Source: Niastella sp. (GTDB lineage: Bacteria > Bacteroidota > Bacteroidia > Chitinophagales > Chitinophagaceae). From it: 64,000 nt of DNA. The DNA lies in NCBI GenBank assembly GCA_017744515.1, contig JAGIBF010000001.1, forward strand, positions 1 to 64,000, written 5' to 3'. The position numbers and the translations under genes are program-made. This document shows, in pieces, positions 53,246 to 62,919 of the stretch (within the stretch, counting starts at the first letter, position 1; every line of letters starts with the position of its first letter). The notes beneath the pieces are model-generated. The model searched no databases. It saw only the letters and a list, made by a program, of their open reading frames with translations, and was not told the DNA's origin.

Positions 53246-56200
53246 ATGAGACGCTATAAAAAGATGTTATCAATTGCCTCGTTTGTCCTGACTGTGCTCA
53301 CTGTTGCCGCCAACGACGTTCCTTTACGCTCTCTCGGCATCGAGGATGGATTGAGCAACAATGCCGTGACCTGCATTTACCAGGACTACCGGGGCTTTAT
53401 GTGGTTTGGCACCTATGATGGATTGAACCGCTACGATGGATACGAGTTTAAAGTATACCGCAACCGGTTTGGCGATGTCCGGTCATTAATCACCAACAGT
53501 GTATATACTATTGAAGGCGATGAACAACACAATCTCTGGATAGGCGGACAAAAAGGGGCTTGCATCTTCGATCCTGCACAAGCTGCTTTTACCACGCTCA
53601 CCTTTCTGCCTTCTGCACAGCGCTCAGCAAAACCCTTGCAGGATAATGTGCATGTGATCAAAGCGATCAACCAGGGAGCAGTATTGATAGGCACCAATCA
53701 TACTGGCTTGTTGTTGTTCGAAAACAACGCGCTTACCGGTACACAAATATTATTACCACAGGGATATGCCAACCGCGATAGCTACGATGTAACCGCTATA
53801 GAAACCAACTCCGATGCTTCATCGATATGGATCTTTGTGCAGCAGGCAGGTTTGTTCCTCTACAACAGGTATGACAAAAGCCTGCGATTGGTGAACAAGG
53901 ATATCGGGCAGGCCAATTGCCTCCGGATGACCAAAGCAGGCAAAATGTGGCTGGGCAATGAAAAGGGACTGTTTGCTTATGACGTACAACAAAACAAGTA
54001 TTCCGACAATCATCTGACGCGGAACTACAAAGTGGTCAACATCTGCGAAGACAGAAACGCCGCATTGTGGATCGCTACAGATGGAGGCGGCCTGCTGGTG
54101 CAGGAGCAAGGTGAAGCTGTAGCCCGGCCTTTTACAGGAAGAGATGGACATTCGCTGGTGAACAGCAATGCGGTCTATTCCATTTATGAAGACAAAGAAG
54201 CCAGAAAATGGATCGGCACCTTGCGCGGAGGCATCAACATCATCGAAGTACGCGGCACTGCCTTCCGGCAAATAAGACATCCCGACAAAGGACAGAGCAG
54301 CCCTGCCAACAATTTCATTCTATCTTTCTGTGAAGACAGCCAACACAACCTGTGGATAGGCACCGATGGCGCCGGCCTGCGGTATTGGGACCGGAACAAT
54401 AATACCTTCACAGAGTACCGGCATGAACAGGGTCGTGACAATACCATCAGCAGCAACTTTATTACCAGCATTGTGCGCGATGCGGCCAACCGAACCTGGA
54501 TATCTACCTGGTTTGGCGGCATCAACCGCTTCAACCCTGCCACCAATAGTTTTGAACATTATACCTGCTACAACCCCGTTACCCGCTCTGCGGAGAACAA
54601 TGTGTGGTGCCTGTATGAAGACGCCCAGAAAACCTTGTGGGCCAGTGCTACCAACGATGGGGCATTGTACCGCTTCAATCCGGCCAGTAATTCATTTGAA
54701 TTATTTGATGAACATATTCAGAACCTGCAATGCCTGACCGGGGATCAGCAAGGTGATCTGTGGGGAGGCAACTATACATCGCTTATCCGCATCGACCGGC
54801 TACGCAAACAACACCAGGTATATCCTATTGGTTATACCATCCGCAGCATTCATGAAGACCGCTACAACAACCTGTGGGTGGGCACGCAGGAAGGAGGGCT
54901 TTTATTATTCGACCGCAAGACCGGTCAATACCAACGCTACAGTACCAATGAGGGCTTGCCCAACAATACCATCCTGCGCATGCTGGAAGATAATAAGGGG
55001 CATCTTTGGCTGAGTACCTTCAATGGCCTTTCGAAGTTTAACCTGCGCGATAAAACCTTCCGTAACTTTTCGCAGCTGGATGGCCTGCAAAGCAACCAGT
55101 TTAGTTTCAATGCAGCACTCATGTTATCCAATGGTGAGTTTGCCTTTGGCGGCATCAAGGGATTCAACATCTTTTATCCCGACAGTGTGCAGGACCTCAA
55201 AGCCATGCCAGCCGTTTTCCTCACCGGTTTGTCTATCGACAGTAAGCCAGCAGCCGCCTCTGCACAATATATCACTAACCGCCTGCTCGAAACCATTCGC
55301 GAAATTGAGGTACCGTACGACAGGGCCGTCATATCACTTGACTTCCTTGCACTTGCTTATACCGGCGCAGATAAGATCAGCTATGCTTACAACCTGGAAG
55401 GATGGGACAAGAGCTGGAACTATGTTAACAATATTCGCACGGCCAACTACTCCAGGCTGCAGGAAGGGCAATATGCTTTCCGCGTGAAAGTGAAGAATCC
55501 CGATGGCCAGTGGAGTGAACCACATTTATTATTGAACATTGTGGTGCTGCCACCCTGGTACCGTACGTGGTGGGCTTACGCTTTGTACATTATGGCTTCG
55601 CTGCTGCTTATTTATTTATACCTCCGCTATTCAAGACGGCAAGAGCGTTTACGCTATGAAATAAAACTGGCCCACATTGAACATGAAAAAGACAAAGAAC
55701 TTGCCGAAAAGCAACTAAGCTTCTTTACCAATATATCCCACGAGTTCAGAGCGCCGCTTTCACTCATCATCAATCCGCTGAAAGAGATCGTACAAAAGAA
55801 TACGACACAAGATGAACGCGGCCTGAACATTGTATACCGGAATGCCCGTCGATTACTAAGTCTCGTAGACCAATTGTTGCTGTTTCGCAAAGCGGATAGT
55901 GGCGCCGATGTGTTGAAGATATCCAGGCTGGACATAGTGCATCTCTGCAATGAAGTATTCCAATGCTTTGCCCAGCAGGCAAAGGCCAAAAACATTCATT
56001 ATCATTTTACGGCACCTGCTGAACCAATAGATATCTATGCCGACCATGAAAAGCTGGAGATCGTGTTGTTCAATTTACTGTCCAATGCGTTTAAGTTTAC
56101 ACCAGATGGTGGCACCATCGAATGCAATATTCATCAGACAGCCGATACAGTAATAGCCACCATCAGCGATACAGGTTGTGGCATAGAACCGGCTGCCATC

Positions 56201-57310
56201 AATCGCATCTTCGAAAAGTTTCAGCAGGCCCACACCCAAAAAACCGGTTTTGGTATCGGCTTGTACCTGTCTAAATATTATATAGATAGTCATAAAGGCT
56301 CCATCACAGTTACCAGTGAACCACAAAAAGGTACTTCCTTTACAATCACCCTGCAAAAAGGCATCGCCCACCTGCCACATACTATAATCAGGGAAGAGGC
56401 CAGTACTACCCACCAAATACTGGATGAACTGATCGAAGAAGAAACGCCCGCCGAACAGAAACAATTGGTGCCTGTGACCGAAGGGAGGACTGCCGGGGAA
56501 ATGATCACTGATAAAAAGACGATCCTCGTAGTGGATGACAACCCCGAGATCAGGAATTACCTTGAGCTTATTTTCCAGGAGCAGTATTTCTTATTCACCG
56601 CACAGAATGGACTGGAAGGGTTGGAGCTGGCCAAACAGCACCTGCCGGACATCATTATCAGTGATATCAATATGGACGGGCTGGACGGGCTGGAACTCTG
56701 CCGTAAGATAAAGCAGTCGGAGACCTTGGGCCATATCCCTGTGATCCTGCTCACCGCGGCTTCTTCTGCCGACACACAACTGAAAGGCATTGAAGGTGGC
56801 GCCGACGACTACATCACCAAGCCATTCGACACCCAGTTGCTGCTGGCGCGGGTGAGCACCATGCTCAAGAACCGCAACCTGTTGCAGCGTTATTTCTTTG
56901 ATAACATCACCTTGCAGGAGTCGGCGGTGAAGGTGCCAGCCGAGTACCGCGAGTTCCTGAAGAAATGTATTCAAGTAGTGGAAGAAAACCTCGACGCCGA
57001 ACATTTTACCATCCAGCAGTTTGCCAAAGCAATGGGCATGAGCCGGTCGGCCTTATATAATAAAGTGAAACATATTTCCGGGCAGTCGCTCAATGCTTTT
57101 GTACGGTCCATCCGCTTACGCCGGGCAGCCGTACTAATGATCAGGGAACAAATGAACGTGAACCAGGCTGCCTTCCAGGTAGGCATTGGTGACGTGCGCT
57201 ACTTCCGCGAACAGTTTGTCAAGCTCTTCGGCATGACGCCATCGGACTATATCAAGAAGTACCGGCAGTCGTTTAATGGGGATTTGAATTTATTGAAGGC
57301 GGAGGAGTAA
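53246..57310 (+). CDS. Hybrid two-component system regulator (HTCS)
   Basis: A 1354-residue one-protein signalling system. In order: signal peptide (about 1-22), a periplasmic sensor of Reg_prop propeller repeats (about 30-690; NNAVTCIYQDYRGFMWFGTY, NLWIGTDGAGLRYW, NLWVGTQEGGLLLF), a Y_Y_Y domain (about 700-768), one membrane helix (about 775-795), a histidine kinase with phospho-acceptor His832 (FTNISHEFRAPLS), an ATPase domain (about 930-1045), a receiver with Asp1140 (ISDINMDG), and an AraC HTH (about 1245-1345). HTCS proteins sense glycan fragments in the periplasm and activate SusCD genes. The likely target is the divergent locus to the left or the SusCD pair to the right. Confidence 0.96.
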   Translation: MRRYKKMLSIASFVLTVLTVAANDVPLRSLGIEDGLSNNAVTCIYQDYRGFMWFGTYDGLNRYDGYEFKVYRNRFGDVRSLITNSVYTIEGDEQHNLWIGGQKGACIFDPAQAAFTTLTFLPSAQRSAKPLQDNVHVIKAINQGAVLIGTNHTGLLLFENNALTGTQILLPQGYANRDSYDVTAIETNSDASSIWIFVQQAGLFLYNRYDKSLRLVNKDIGQANCLRMTKAGKMWLGNEKGLFAYDVQQNKYSDNHLTRNYKVVNICEDRNAALWIATDGGGLLVQEQGEAVARPFTGRDGHSLVNSNAVYSIYEDKEARKWIGTLRGGINIIEVRGTAFRQIRHPDKGQSSPANNFILSFCEDSQHNLWIGTDGAGLRYWDRNNNTFTEYRHEQGRDNTISSNFITSIVRDAANRTWISTWFGGINRFNPATNSFEHYTCYNPVTRSAENNVWCLYEDAQKTLWASATNDGALYRFNPASNSFELFDEHIQNLQCLTGDQQGDLWGGNYTSLIRIDRLRKQHQVYPIGYTIRSIHEDRYNNLWVGTQEGGLLLFDRKTGQYQRYSTNEGLPNNTILRMLEDNKGHLWLSTFNGLSKFNLRDKTFRNFSQLDGLQSNQFSFNAALMLSNGEFAFGGIKGFNIFYPDSVQDLKAMPAVFLTGLSIDSKPAAASAQYITNRLLETIREIEVPYDRAVISLDFLALAYTGADKISYAYNLEGWDKSWNYVNNIRTANYSRLQEGQYAFRVKVKNPDGQWSEPHLLLNIVVLPPWYRTWWAYALYIMASLLLIYLYLRYSRRQERLRYEIKLAHIEHEKDKELAEKQLSFFTNISHEFRAPLSLIINPLKEIVQKNTTQDERGLNIVYRNARRLLSLVDQLLLFRKADSGADVLKISRLDIVHLCNEVFQCFAQQAKAKNIHYHFTAPAEPIDIYADHEKLEIVLFNLLSNAFKFTPDGGTIECNIHQTADTVIATISDTGCGIEPAAINRIFEKFQQAHTQKTGFGIGLYLSKYYIDSHKGSITVTSEPQKGTSFTITLQKGIAHLPHTIIREEASTTHQILDELIEEETPAEQKQLVPVTEGRTAGEMITDKKTILVVDDNPEIRNYLELIFQEQYFLFTAQNGLEGLELAKQHLPDIIISDINMDGLDGLELCRKIKQSETLGHIPVILLTAASSADTQLKGIEGGADDYITKPFDTQLLLARVSTMLKNRNLLQRYFFDNITLQESAVKVPAEYREFLKKCIQVVEENLDAEHFTIQQFAKAMGMSRSALYNKVKHISGQSLNAFVRSIRLRRAAVLMIREQMNVNQAAFQVGIGDVRYFREQFVKLFGMTPSDYIKKYRQSFNGDLNLLKAEE

Positions 57311-57482
57311 GACCTTTTATGTTAAGAGTTTATCAAAGCAGAAAATAAATATATGCATTTACAGAAAACGTTTTTTATCACTGTCTGTAAATATATTATC
57401 GTAATATTAGCTGTTAATTATCATTCTTTTTCATCTTCGATTTTATCTGGTGAATTCTTTTTAATCGGATATCCATACTTAT

Positions 57483-59171
57483 CTACTTCGCAATGATCAT
57501 CCTCGTTATCATAATATAGCATTCTTGGTTTTTGCAATATGGATATTTAATAAAATAGGTTGTGGTGTAATCTCCGCCATCTACCCACATAGAAAATTTT
57601 GGATCTGTGTATTCTCCTGTAATAACTTCTTTAAGACGATGAAAGGTATAAATTCGGAATACCGAATTATACATATAAAAGGTGGGCGTATTAATGACAA
57701 AAATACCTTCAATAGTAAATTCTTTAAGTGAAAGCGTAGTAGCTTTATATTTAAGTTTAAAATGTTCTTCTAGTACCTCTTTATGTTGTGAAATCCAATC
57801 CACCTTCCCGCGAATCCGGGCGTTATATCCTTCATTCTTTCCATCACCTATAAAATGGTCATAATCGTTTTTCCAATTAACCATATCGTATCTTCCAAGT
57901 AGATGCTTGCACTCTGTGACAAGGATCTTTTTGATTGCAGGACAAATGATAATAAAATCAATTTCACCCACACCTTTCTTCATAAGCGTATAAGATTTCT
58001 TTACAGTCACCAACTTTTTTACGCCTCTATCAAACTGTAATCTCTCGCCAATGAGAATATCTTCTACCGCATCATCAAGCCATTTATCGTGCTCGTCCTT
58101 CTTTCGATTTACATACTTTTTAATATTCTTATCCCTCTCCCACTCAACAGGGTACTTGCCCCAAGGTATAGCATTTAGCAATAAGTTATTCTCAGCTTCA
58201 TTCCAGATAAATAAGCCAATCATATAAAACGCTTTCCTGTCAACAGTCCATTGGAGCAAAGGGCGATACAAATATCGACTTATGGAATGTGGCCTGCGTA
58301 CCAACTCGCTTATCGGCATTTTATTATCACGATTTAAAGTCAGACCTGCTAAAAAATTTTTCAGGTTGCTCTCAACAACACTTGTATGATTAATGGCATC
58401 TTTTATAAAATGTTCGCTATACGCTGATAAACATTCACCCGGCTTCAAGTTAAAGTGAATAAACAACATTCGAAGCAACTCAAGCATTTTGTCATATTCA
58501 ATTCCAAACGAACCTTGTAGTGCTATTTTAAAATCTTCAGAAGCATTTTTATCAATTACAAACTCATCTTTGCTTTTCTCCGTTTCAGTGACAATATATT
58601 TGAAGATAGATTCATAATGATGCCTCCTTTGTTGTATATAAAGATTATCTAAATCAAATGTTATATCGGAAATATCTTCTACCATGTCCTGTTCTGCGAT
58701 AGACTCGCCAAATCGGTATATCATCTCACCCAAGTACAACAGATCATCCACTATCGGCTCTATTCGCTTTCTAAAAATCAAATCCTCTTTTTCACCACTC
58801 AGCATATCTACTAGACACCCCTGTTCCAGAACCATTTTAAGAATTCTACGATAACAGGAAAAATAGCCTTTATCTAAGCCTTCGGGAAGATTGTGAAAGT
58901 GATTAGACTGTCTGATTTCAACAGATTGCTCATGCCATCTAAAAATCATTTTATAAAATGTATAAGATGATTCGTTTACACAAACCTGCTCGAATGCGTT
59001 GATATAATAGTTTTGGCAAAAAATAAGTATCTCCTTCACCGTATCAGAGGTAAAAGGCCCCCTTCCAAACCGGTCAAGAATCAAGTCAGAAATTTCCTTC
59101 CGGTACTTTGGCTCAGTACTCTTATTCCCTCTTACGATTTCGAGCTTATTCGTTATCCTAAAAATCTTCAT
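57483..59171 (-). CDS. Large AT-rich protein with a PD-(D/E)XK-like nuclease core
   Basis: A 562-residue cytosolic protein in clearly AT-rich DNA. Most of it is helical and unrecognised. The C-terminal third has a PD-(D/E)XK-like pattern: Glu403 and Asp405 in GVGEIDFIII, then Glu420-Cys-Lys422 in ILVTECKHLLGR, with Arg427 following. This is the layout of restriction-like and repair nucleases. The last nine residues (MITRMIIAK) look out of place, while another frame on the same strand continues with an acidic tail to 57421, so an indel may have changed the C-terminus. It has no partner genes apart from the small protein at 59252. A defence role is possible but unproven. Confidence 0.6.
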   Translation of the reverse strand: MKIFRITNKLEIVRGNKSTEPKYRKEISDLILDRFGRGPFTSDTVKEILIFCQNYYINAFEQVCVNESSYTFYKMIFRWHEQSVEIRQSNHFHNLPEGLDKGYFSCYRRILKMVLEQGCLVDMLSGEKEDLIFRKRIEPIVDDLLYLGEMIYRFGESIAEQDMVEDISDITFDLDNLYIQQRRHHYESIFKYIVTETEKSKDEFVIDKNASEDFKIALQGSFGIEYDKMLELLRMLFIHFNLKPGECLSAYSEHFIKDAINHTSVVESNLKNFLAGLTLNRDNKMPISELVRRPHSISRYLYRPLLQWTVDRKAFYMIGLFIWNEAENNLLLNAIPWGKYPVEWERDKNIKKYVNRKKDEHDKWLDDAVEDILIGERLQFDRGVKKLVTVKKSYTLMKKGVGEIDFIIICPAIKKILVTECKHLLGRYDMVNWKNDYDHFIGDGKNEGYNARIRGKVDWISQHKEVLEEHFKLKYKATTLSLKEFTIEGIFVINTPTFYMYNSVFRIYTFHRLKEVITGEYTDPKFSMWVDGGDYTTTYFIKYPYCKNQECYIMITRMIIAK

Positions 59172-59251
59172 AATCGCAAAACTTTATTGTCAAAGTGATG
59201 CATTTTATTTTTACACTATATATCCTTTGTTAAATAATGACTCCCAAATTC

Positions 59252-59479
59252 TTAATATTTACTTGCCTGCTTTAAACATCTAATAAAACTGGCTTTCTCA
59301 ACTTTATTGAGCAAAGCAGTTTTTCTTCCTTTTTTTATGGCATTAACCAACGCAGCATTTTCTTCCTCTTCAGAATGAAAACCAATATTAAGGCTGCTTA
59401 AAAATGCCTTTACGACTTTTTCCTGTTGCTTATTCCTGATATTAATTATAAGTGTCATGCCTCGATGCTGATTATCCAT
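59252..59479 (-). CDS. Small protein resembling DUF2683/antitoxin-type proteins
   Basis: A 75-residue protein. The pattern TLIINIRNKQQEKVVKAFLS followed by LNIGFHSEEEENAALVNAI resembles small Bacteroidota DUF2683-type proteins often found beside RelE/ParE-like toxins. No toxin gene is adjacent; the next gene on the strand is the 562-residue protein, 80 bp on. The Met eight codons in (59458) is an alternative start. The first ATG lies inside a repeated operator-like sequence, as expected if the product represses itself. Function is inferred from similarity by eye only. Confidence 0.5.
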   Translation of the reverse strand: MDNQHRGMTLIINIRNKQQEKVVKAFLSSLNIGFHSEEEENAALVNAIKKGRKTALLNKVEKASFIRCLKQASKY

Positions 59480-59530
59480 TTATATCCATAAAACAACTAA
59501 ATATCCAATAAATTATCCATTTATATCCAT
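59471..59530. promoter_or_regulatory. Iterated ATGGATA operator-like repeat
   Basis: A 19-bp sequence, ATTATCCATTTATATCCAT, occurs exactly twice (59471-59489 and 59512-59530, 41 bp apart). Each copy holds two ATGGATA heptamers on the minus strand, with a further TTGGATA between the copies. The first copy overlaps the start of the 75-residue gene. The rest of the gap up to 59791 contains no gene and should carry the promoter of the plus-strand SusC. Confidence 0.6.
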
Positions 59531-59791
59531 TTCCTGAGCCTGCTCCGGCAACTCAAGTCCCCTTTACTTTCTATCCCGTAAAAAACCTGTCTCGCCTTTT
59601 ATTATTGATTATCAATACTAATCACAGGGGACAATTTCCAAAATAGCAATTTACCCCCCTCATTTTAGCTGTTCATCCACCATCGGTCCCCTCCCCTCGC
59701 TTTTACCTTTAGTCTCGCCAACAGGCCATCGTATGTATTGACCTGTTTCGGCACTTCGACTTATTACAATATCTAAAACCTGCTTGTTTTT

Positions 59792-62700
59792 ATGAGACGA
59801 TCTTTGCCATGTCCTCCGCATGCGGGTGCCCTGACCGGCTACCGCAGGACCCTACAACTGTTCCTCACTTGCCTCTTTTCTTTTATCAGTTTTTCCGTTT
59901 TGGCCCAGCAACGCGTGAGTGGCGTTGTGCAATCGGGCGGTGCTCCGGTGGCCGGTGTCACCGTTACGGTGAAAGGCACTACTACGGCAGCCACCACCGA
60001 TGAACAGGGTAAGTTTTCCATCGCTGCCGCCGACAGGGCTACCCTGGTGTTTACCCACGTAAACTATACTACTAAAGAACAAATCGTTGACGGCACCGAC
60101 CTGAGCGTGCAACTGGAACTGCTGAACGGCAGCCTCGGTGAAGTGGTAGTAGTGGGTTACAATACCCAAAAGAAAGCCACTGTGACGGGCTCCGTTTCGG
60201 TGGTCAAAGGATCTGACCTTGTCAAGAGCCCGCAACCCAATATTTCCAACTCGCTGGCAGGCCGCTTCTCCGGTATCGTGATCAACAACCGCAGCGGTGA
60301 GCCGGGTTATGATGGCTCCTCTTTTACCATTCGCGGCCTGGCCACTACCGGCAACAACGATGTGCTGATCGTAGTGGACGGCGTACCCGGACAGATAGGT
60401 GGACTCGAAAGGCTGAACCCGAACGATATTGAAAGCATCTCTGTGCTAAAAGATGCCTCTGCTGCTATTTATGGAAGCCGCGCTGCCAACGGCGTTATCC
60501 TCGTTACGACCAGACGCGGCAAGAGTGGCAAGCCAACCATCAGCGCCAGCTTCAACCAGGGTTTCTCCTCTCCCACCCGCCTGCCCAAAATGGCCAATGC
60601 TGCTACCTACGCTACCATCGCCAATGAAATTGCTTATTATAATAACAGGGCCGGTGGTTTGAACCAGCAATACTCGGCAGAAGAGATCACCAAGTTTGGC
60701 AACGGCAGCGATCCGCTCAATTATCCAAACACCGACTGGACAAAAGAAACACTGAAGAAAAGTGCCCTGCAAAACCAGGCCAATATATCTATCTCCGGTG
60801 GCTCGGATAATGTGCGTTATTATGTGTCTGCCGGCACTGTTTACCAGGATGGCCTGTACAAAGACGGCGCTACCAAGTACAAACAATATAGTTTCCGTTC
60901 CAATGTGGATGCCAATATCACCAAAGACTTTAAGGTAGGTTTATACCTCTCGGGTCGTGAAGAAAACCGCCAGTTCCCGATCAGCGGTGCAGGCGATATC
61001 TTCCGTTCTATCTACAGGGCTTATTCCACGCTGCCTGCGCGGTATCCCAACGGTCTGCCTTCAAACGGTATCGAGGGCAACAACCCCGTGATGATGGCCA
61101 CCAGCATCGGCGGCATCAGTAAAAATCCTACACAGGTATTCAACGGCATCTTAAAAGGCAGCTACAACATTGCCGCTGTAAAAGGATTGTCCATCGATGG
61201 GTTTGCAGCTTTCGACAGATCATGGTCTTTCACAAAAGCGTTTAGCACACCTTATTTATTATATAATTACAACAAGAGCACCAACACCTATGAAACAAGG
61301 ATCGTTGGCGGCTCCAACAATGCGGCTACGCTCAACGAAAGCCAACAAAACATGTCGCAGGCCACCTACAACATCAAGCTCAATTATCAACGAGCCTTCG
61401 GCAATCACAACATCAACGCTTTCGTTGGTTATGAGCAAAGCAAGATCAACCGCGAGACGTTCGGTGCTTCCCGCATCAATTTCCTCAGCGTACTCACGCC
61501 AGAGCTTTCCCAAGGTGGCACGGCTGCTACCGACCGTGACAACAGCGGCAGCAGCTACAGTTTTACCCGTAAAAGTTATATCGGCAAGATCGCTTATGAC
61601 TTCAACGAGAAATACCTCGCAGAAGTGCAGATGCGTATCGATGGTTCTTCCACCTTCCCGAAAGGCAATCAGTATGGCTACTTCCCTTCTGTGTCGGCCG
61701 GCTGGCGTATCTCGAAAGAAGCCTTTTTCAGCAATGTCTCTTTTGTCAACGATCTGAAACTACGCGCTTCTTATGGAGCATTGGGTAATGATAACGTGGG
61801 CCTGTTCCAATACTTCACCAACTACTCGCTCAAAAACCAATACGTGGTACAAACCAGCAATGGGCCCGTGATTGTGCCGGGTCTTGACCTTACCAAAATT
61901 GCCAATGAAAACATCCACTGGGAAGATGCGCGCAAACTGGACATAGGTCTTGAAGGTGTTATTATGAACGATATCTCTTTTGAGCTGATCTATTTCAGGC
62001 AGCAACGCTCCAATATCCTCGCCGTGCGCAATGCTTCCATTCCTTTTGTATCCGGTATCGTGAATCCGTTCTCCGGCGACCCGCTGGTCCCTTCTGAGAA
62101 CATCGGTAAAGTAGACAACAAAGGTGTTGAAGCTACCGTGGGTTATAACAACCGGAAAGGCAAACTGCATTATAGCATCAGTGGCAACTTCACGTATGCC
62201 AAGAGCAATATCGTGTTCATCGATGAAGCGCCCGGTGTGTTGCCTTATCAACGGCAAACCGGTCATCCGCTCAACTCCTATCTGCTGTACAATGCCATCG
62301 GCATCTACCGCACACAGGATGAGATCGACAAAACGCCTCACCTGCCCAACACACAACCCGGCGATCTGATCTACCAGGATTACAACGGCGATAACAAGAT
62401 CACTGCCGACGACCAGGTGAGAACGAAGTATGGCAACATTCCGCAGATCATGTATGGTGCTGTATTCTCGCTCGACTATTCCAACTTCGATCTGTCGATG
62501 GTGTTTTCCGGACAAGCACAGGTAAGTCAGTATGTGCTGCCTGAGTCAGGTACAGTGGGCAACTTCTACAGCAGCTGGGCCGATAACCGGTGGAGCCCCA
62601 CCAACATCAACGGTAGCTATCCCCGCGTAGATACCCGTACCTCTTCCTCCATCAACGGAGGTTTGTACAACAATACCTTCTGGCTGAATGATGCTTCTTT

Positions 62701-62911
62701 CCTGCGCCTGAAAAACGTGGAGCTGGGCTACAACCTCACCGGCAACCTGCTCTCCCGCGTGCACATGCAGTCGGCCCGCATCTACGTAAATGCCTTCAAC
62801 CTGTTTACCATCACTAAAGTGAAGGATTATGATCCGGAAGGCAACAGTGGCAGCGGCCAGTTCTACCCACAGCAACGCATCATCAACGTAGGTGTAAACG
62901 TCAGGTTCTAA
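59792..62911 (+). CDS. SusC/RagA-type TonB-dependent transporter
   Basis: A 1039-residue protein: a long N-terminal signal region (membrane part LQLFLTCLFSFISFSVLAQ, about 22-40), carboxypeptidase-regulatory-like domain (about 42-112), plug (about 115-240, FTIRGLATTGNNDV and VLKDASAAIYGSRAANGV) and barrel ending VGVNVRF. There is no STN domain. It is followed 8 bp later by its SusD. The hybrid sensor lies 2.5 kb upstream on the same strand, with the AT-rich island between. Substrate unknown, as downstream enzymes are outside the window. Confidence 0.95.
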   Translation: MRRSLPCPPHAGALTGYRRTLQLFLTCLFSFISFSVLAQQRVSGVVQSGGAPVAGVTVTVKGTTTAATTDEQGKFSIAAADRATLVFTHVNYTTKEQIVDGTDLSVQLELLNGSLGEVVVVGYNTQKKATVTGSVSVVKGSDLVKSPQPNISNSLAGRFSGIVINNRSGEPGYDGSSFTIRGLATTGNNDVLIVVDGVPGQIGGLERLNPNDIESISVLKDASAAIYGSRAANGVILVTTRRGKSGKPTISASFNQGFSSPTRLPKMANAATYATIANEIAYYNNRAGGLNQQYSAEEITKFGNGSDPLNYPNTDWTKETLKKSALQNQANISISGGSDNVRYYVSAGTVYQDGLYKDGATKYKQYSFRSNVDANITKDFKVGLYLSGREENRQFPISGAGDIFRSIYRAYSTLPARYPNGLPSNGIEGNNPVMMATSIGGISKNPTQVFNGILKGSYNIAAVKGLSIDGFAAFDRSWSFTKAFSTPYLLYNYNKSTNTYETRIVGGSNNAATLNESQQNMSQATYNIKLNYQRAFGNHNINAFVGYEQSKINRETFGASRINFLSVLTPELSQGGTAATDRDNSGSSYSFTRKSYIGKIAYDFNEKYLAEVQMRIDGSSTFPKGNQYGYFPSVSAGWRISKEAFFSNVSFVNDLKLRASYGALGNDNVGLFQYFTNYSLKNQYVVQTSNGPVIVPGLDLTKIANENIHWEDARKLDIGLEGVIMNDISFELIYFRQQRSNILAVRNASIPFVSGIVNPFSGDPLVPSENIGKVDNKGVEATVGYNNRKGKLHYSISGNFTYAKSNIVFIDEAPGVLPYQRQTGHPLNSYLLYNAIGIYRTQDEIDKTPHLPNTQPGDLIYQDYNGDNKITADDQVRTKYGNIPQIMYGAVFSLDYSNFDLSMVFSGQAQVSQYVLPESGTVGNFYSSWADNRWSPTNINGSYPRVDTRTSSSINGGLYNNTFWLNDASFLRLKNVELGYNLTGNLLSRVHMQSARIYVNAFNLFTITKVKDYDPEGNSGSGQFYPQQRIINVGVNVRF

Positions 62912-62919
62912 TTTTAAAA

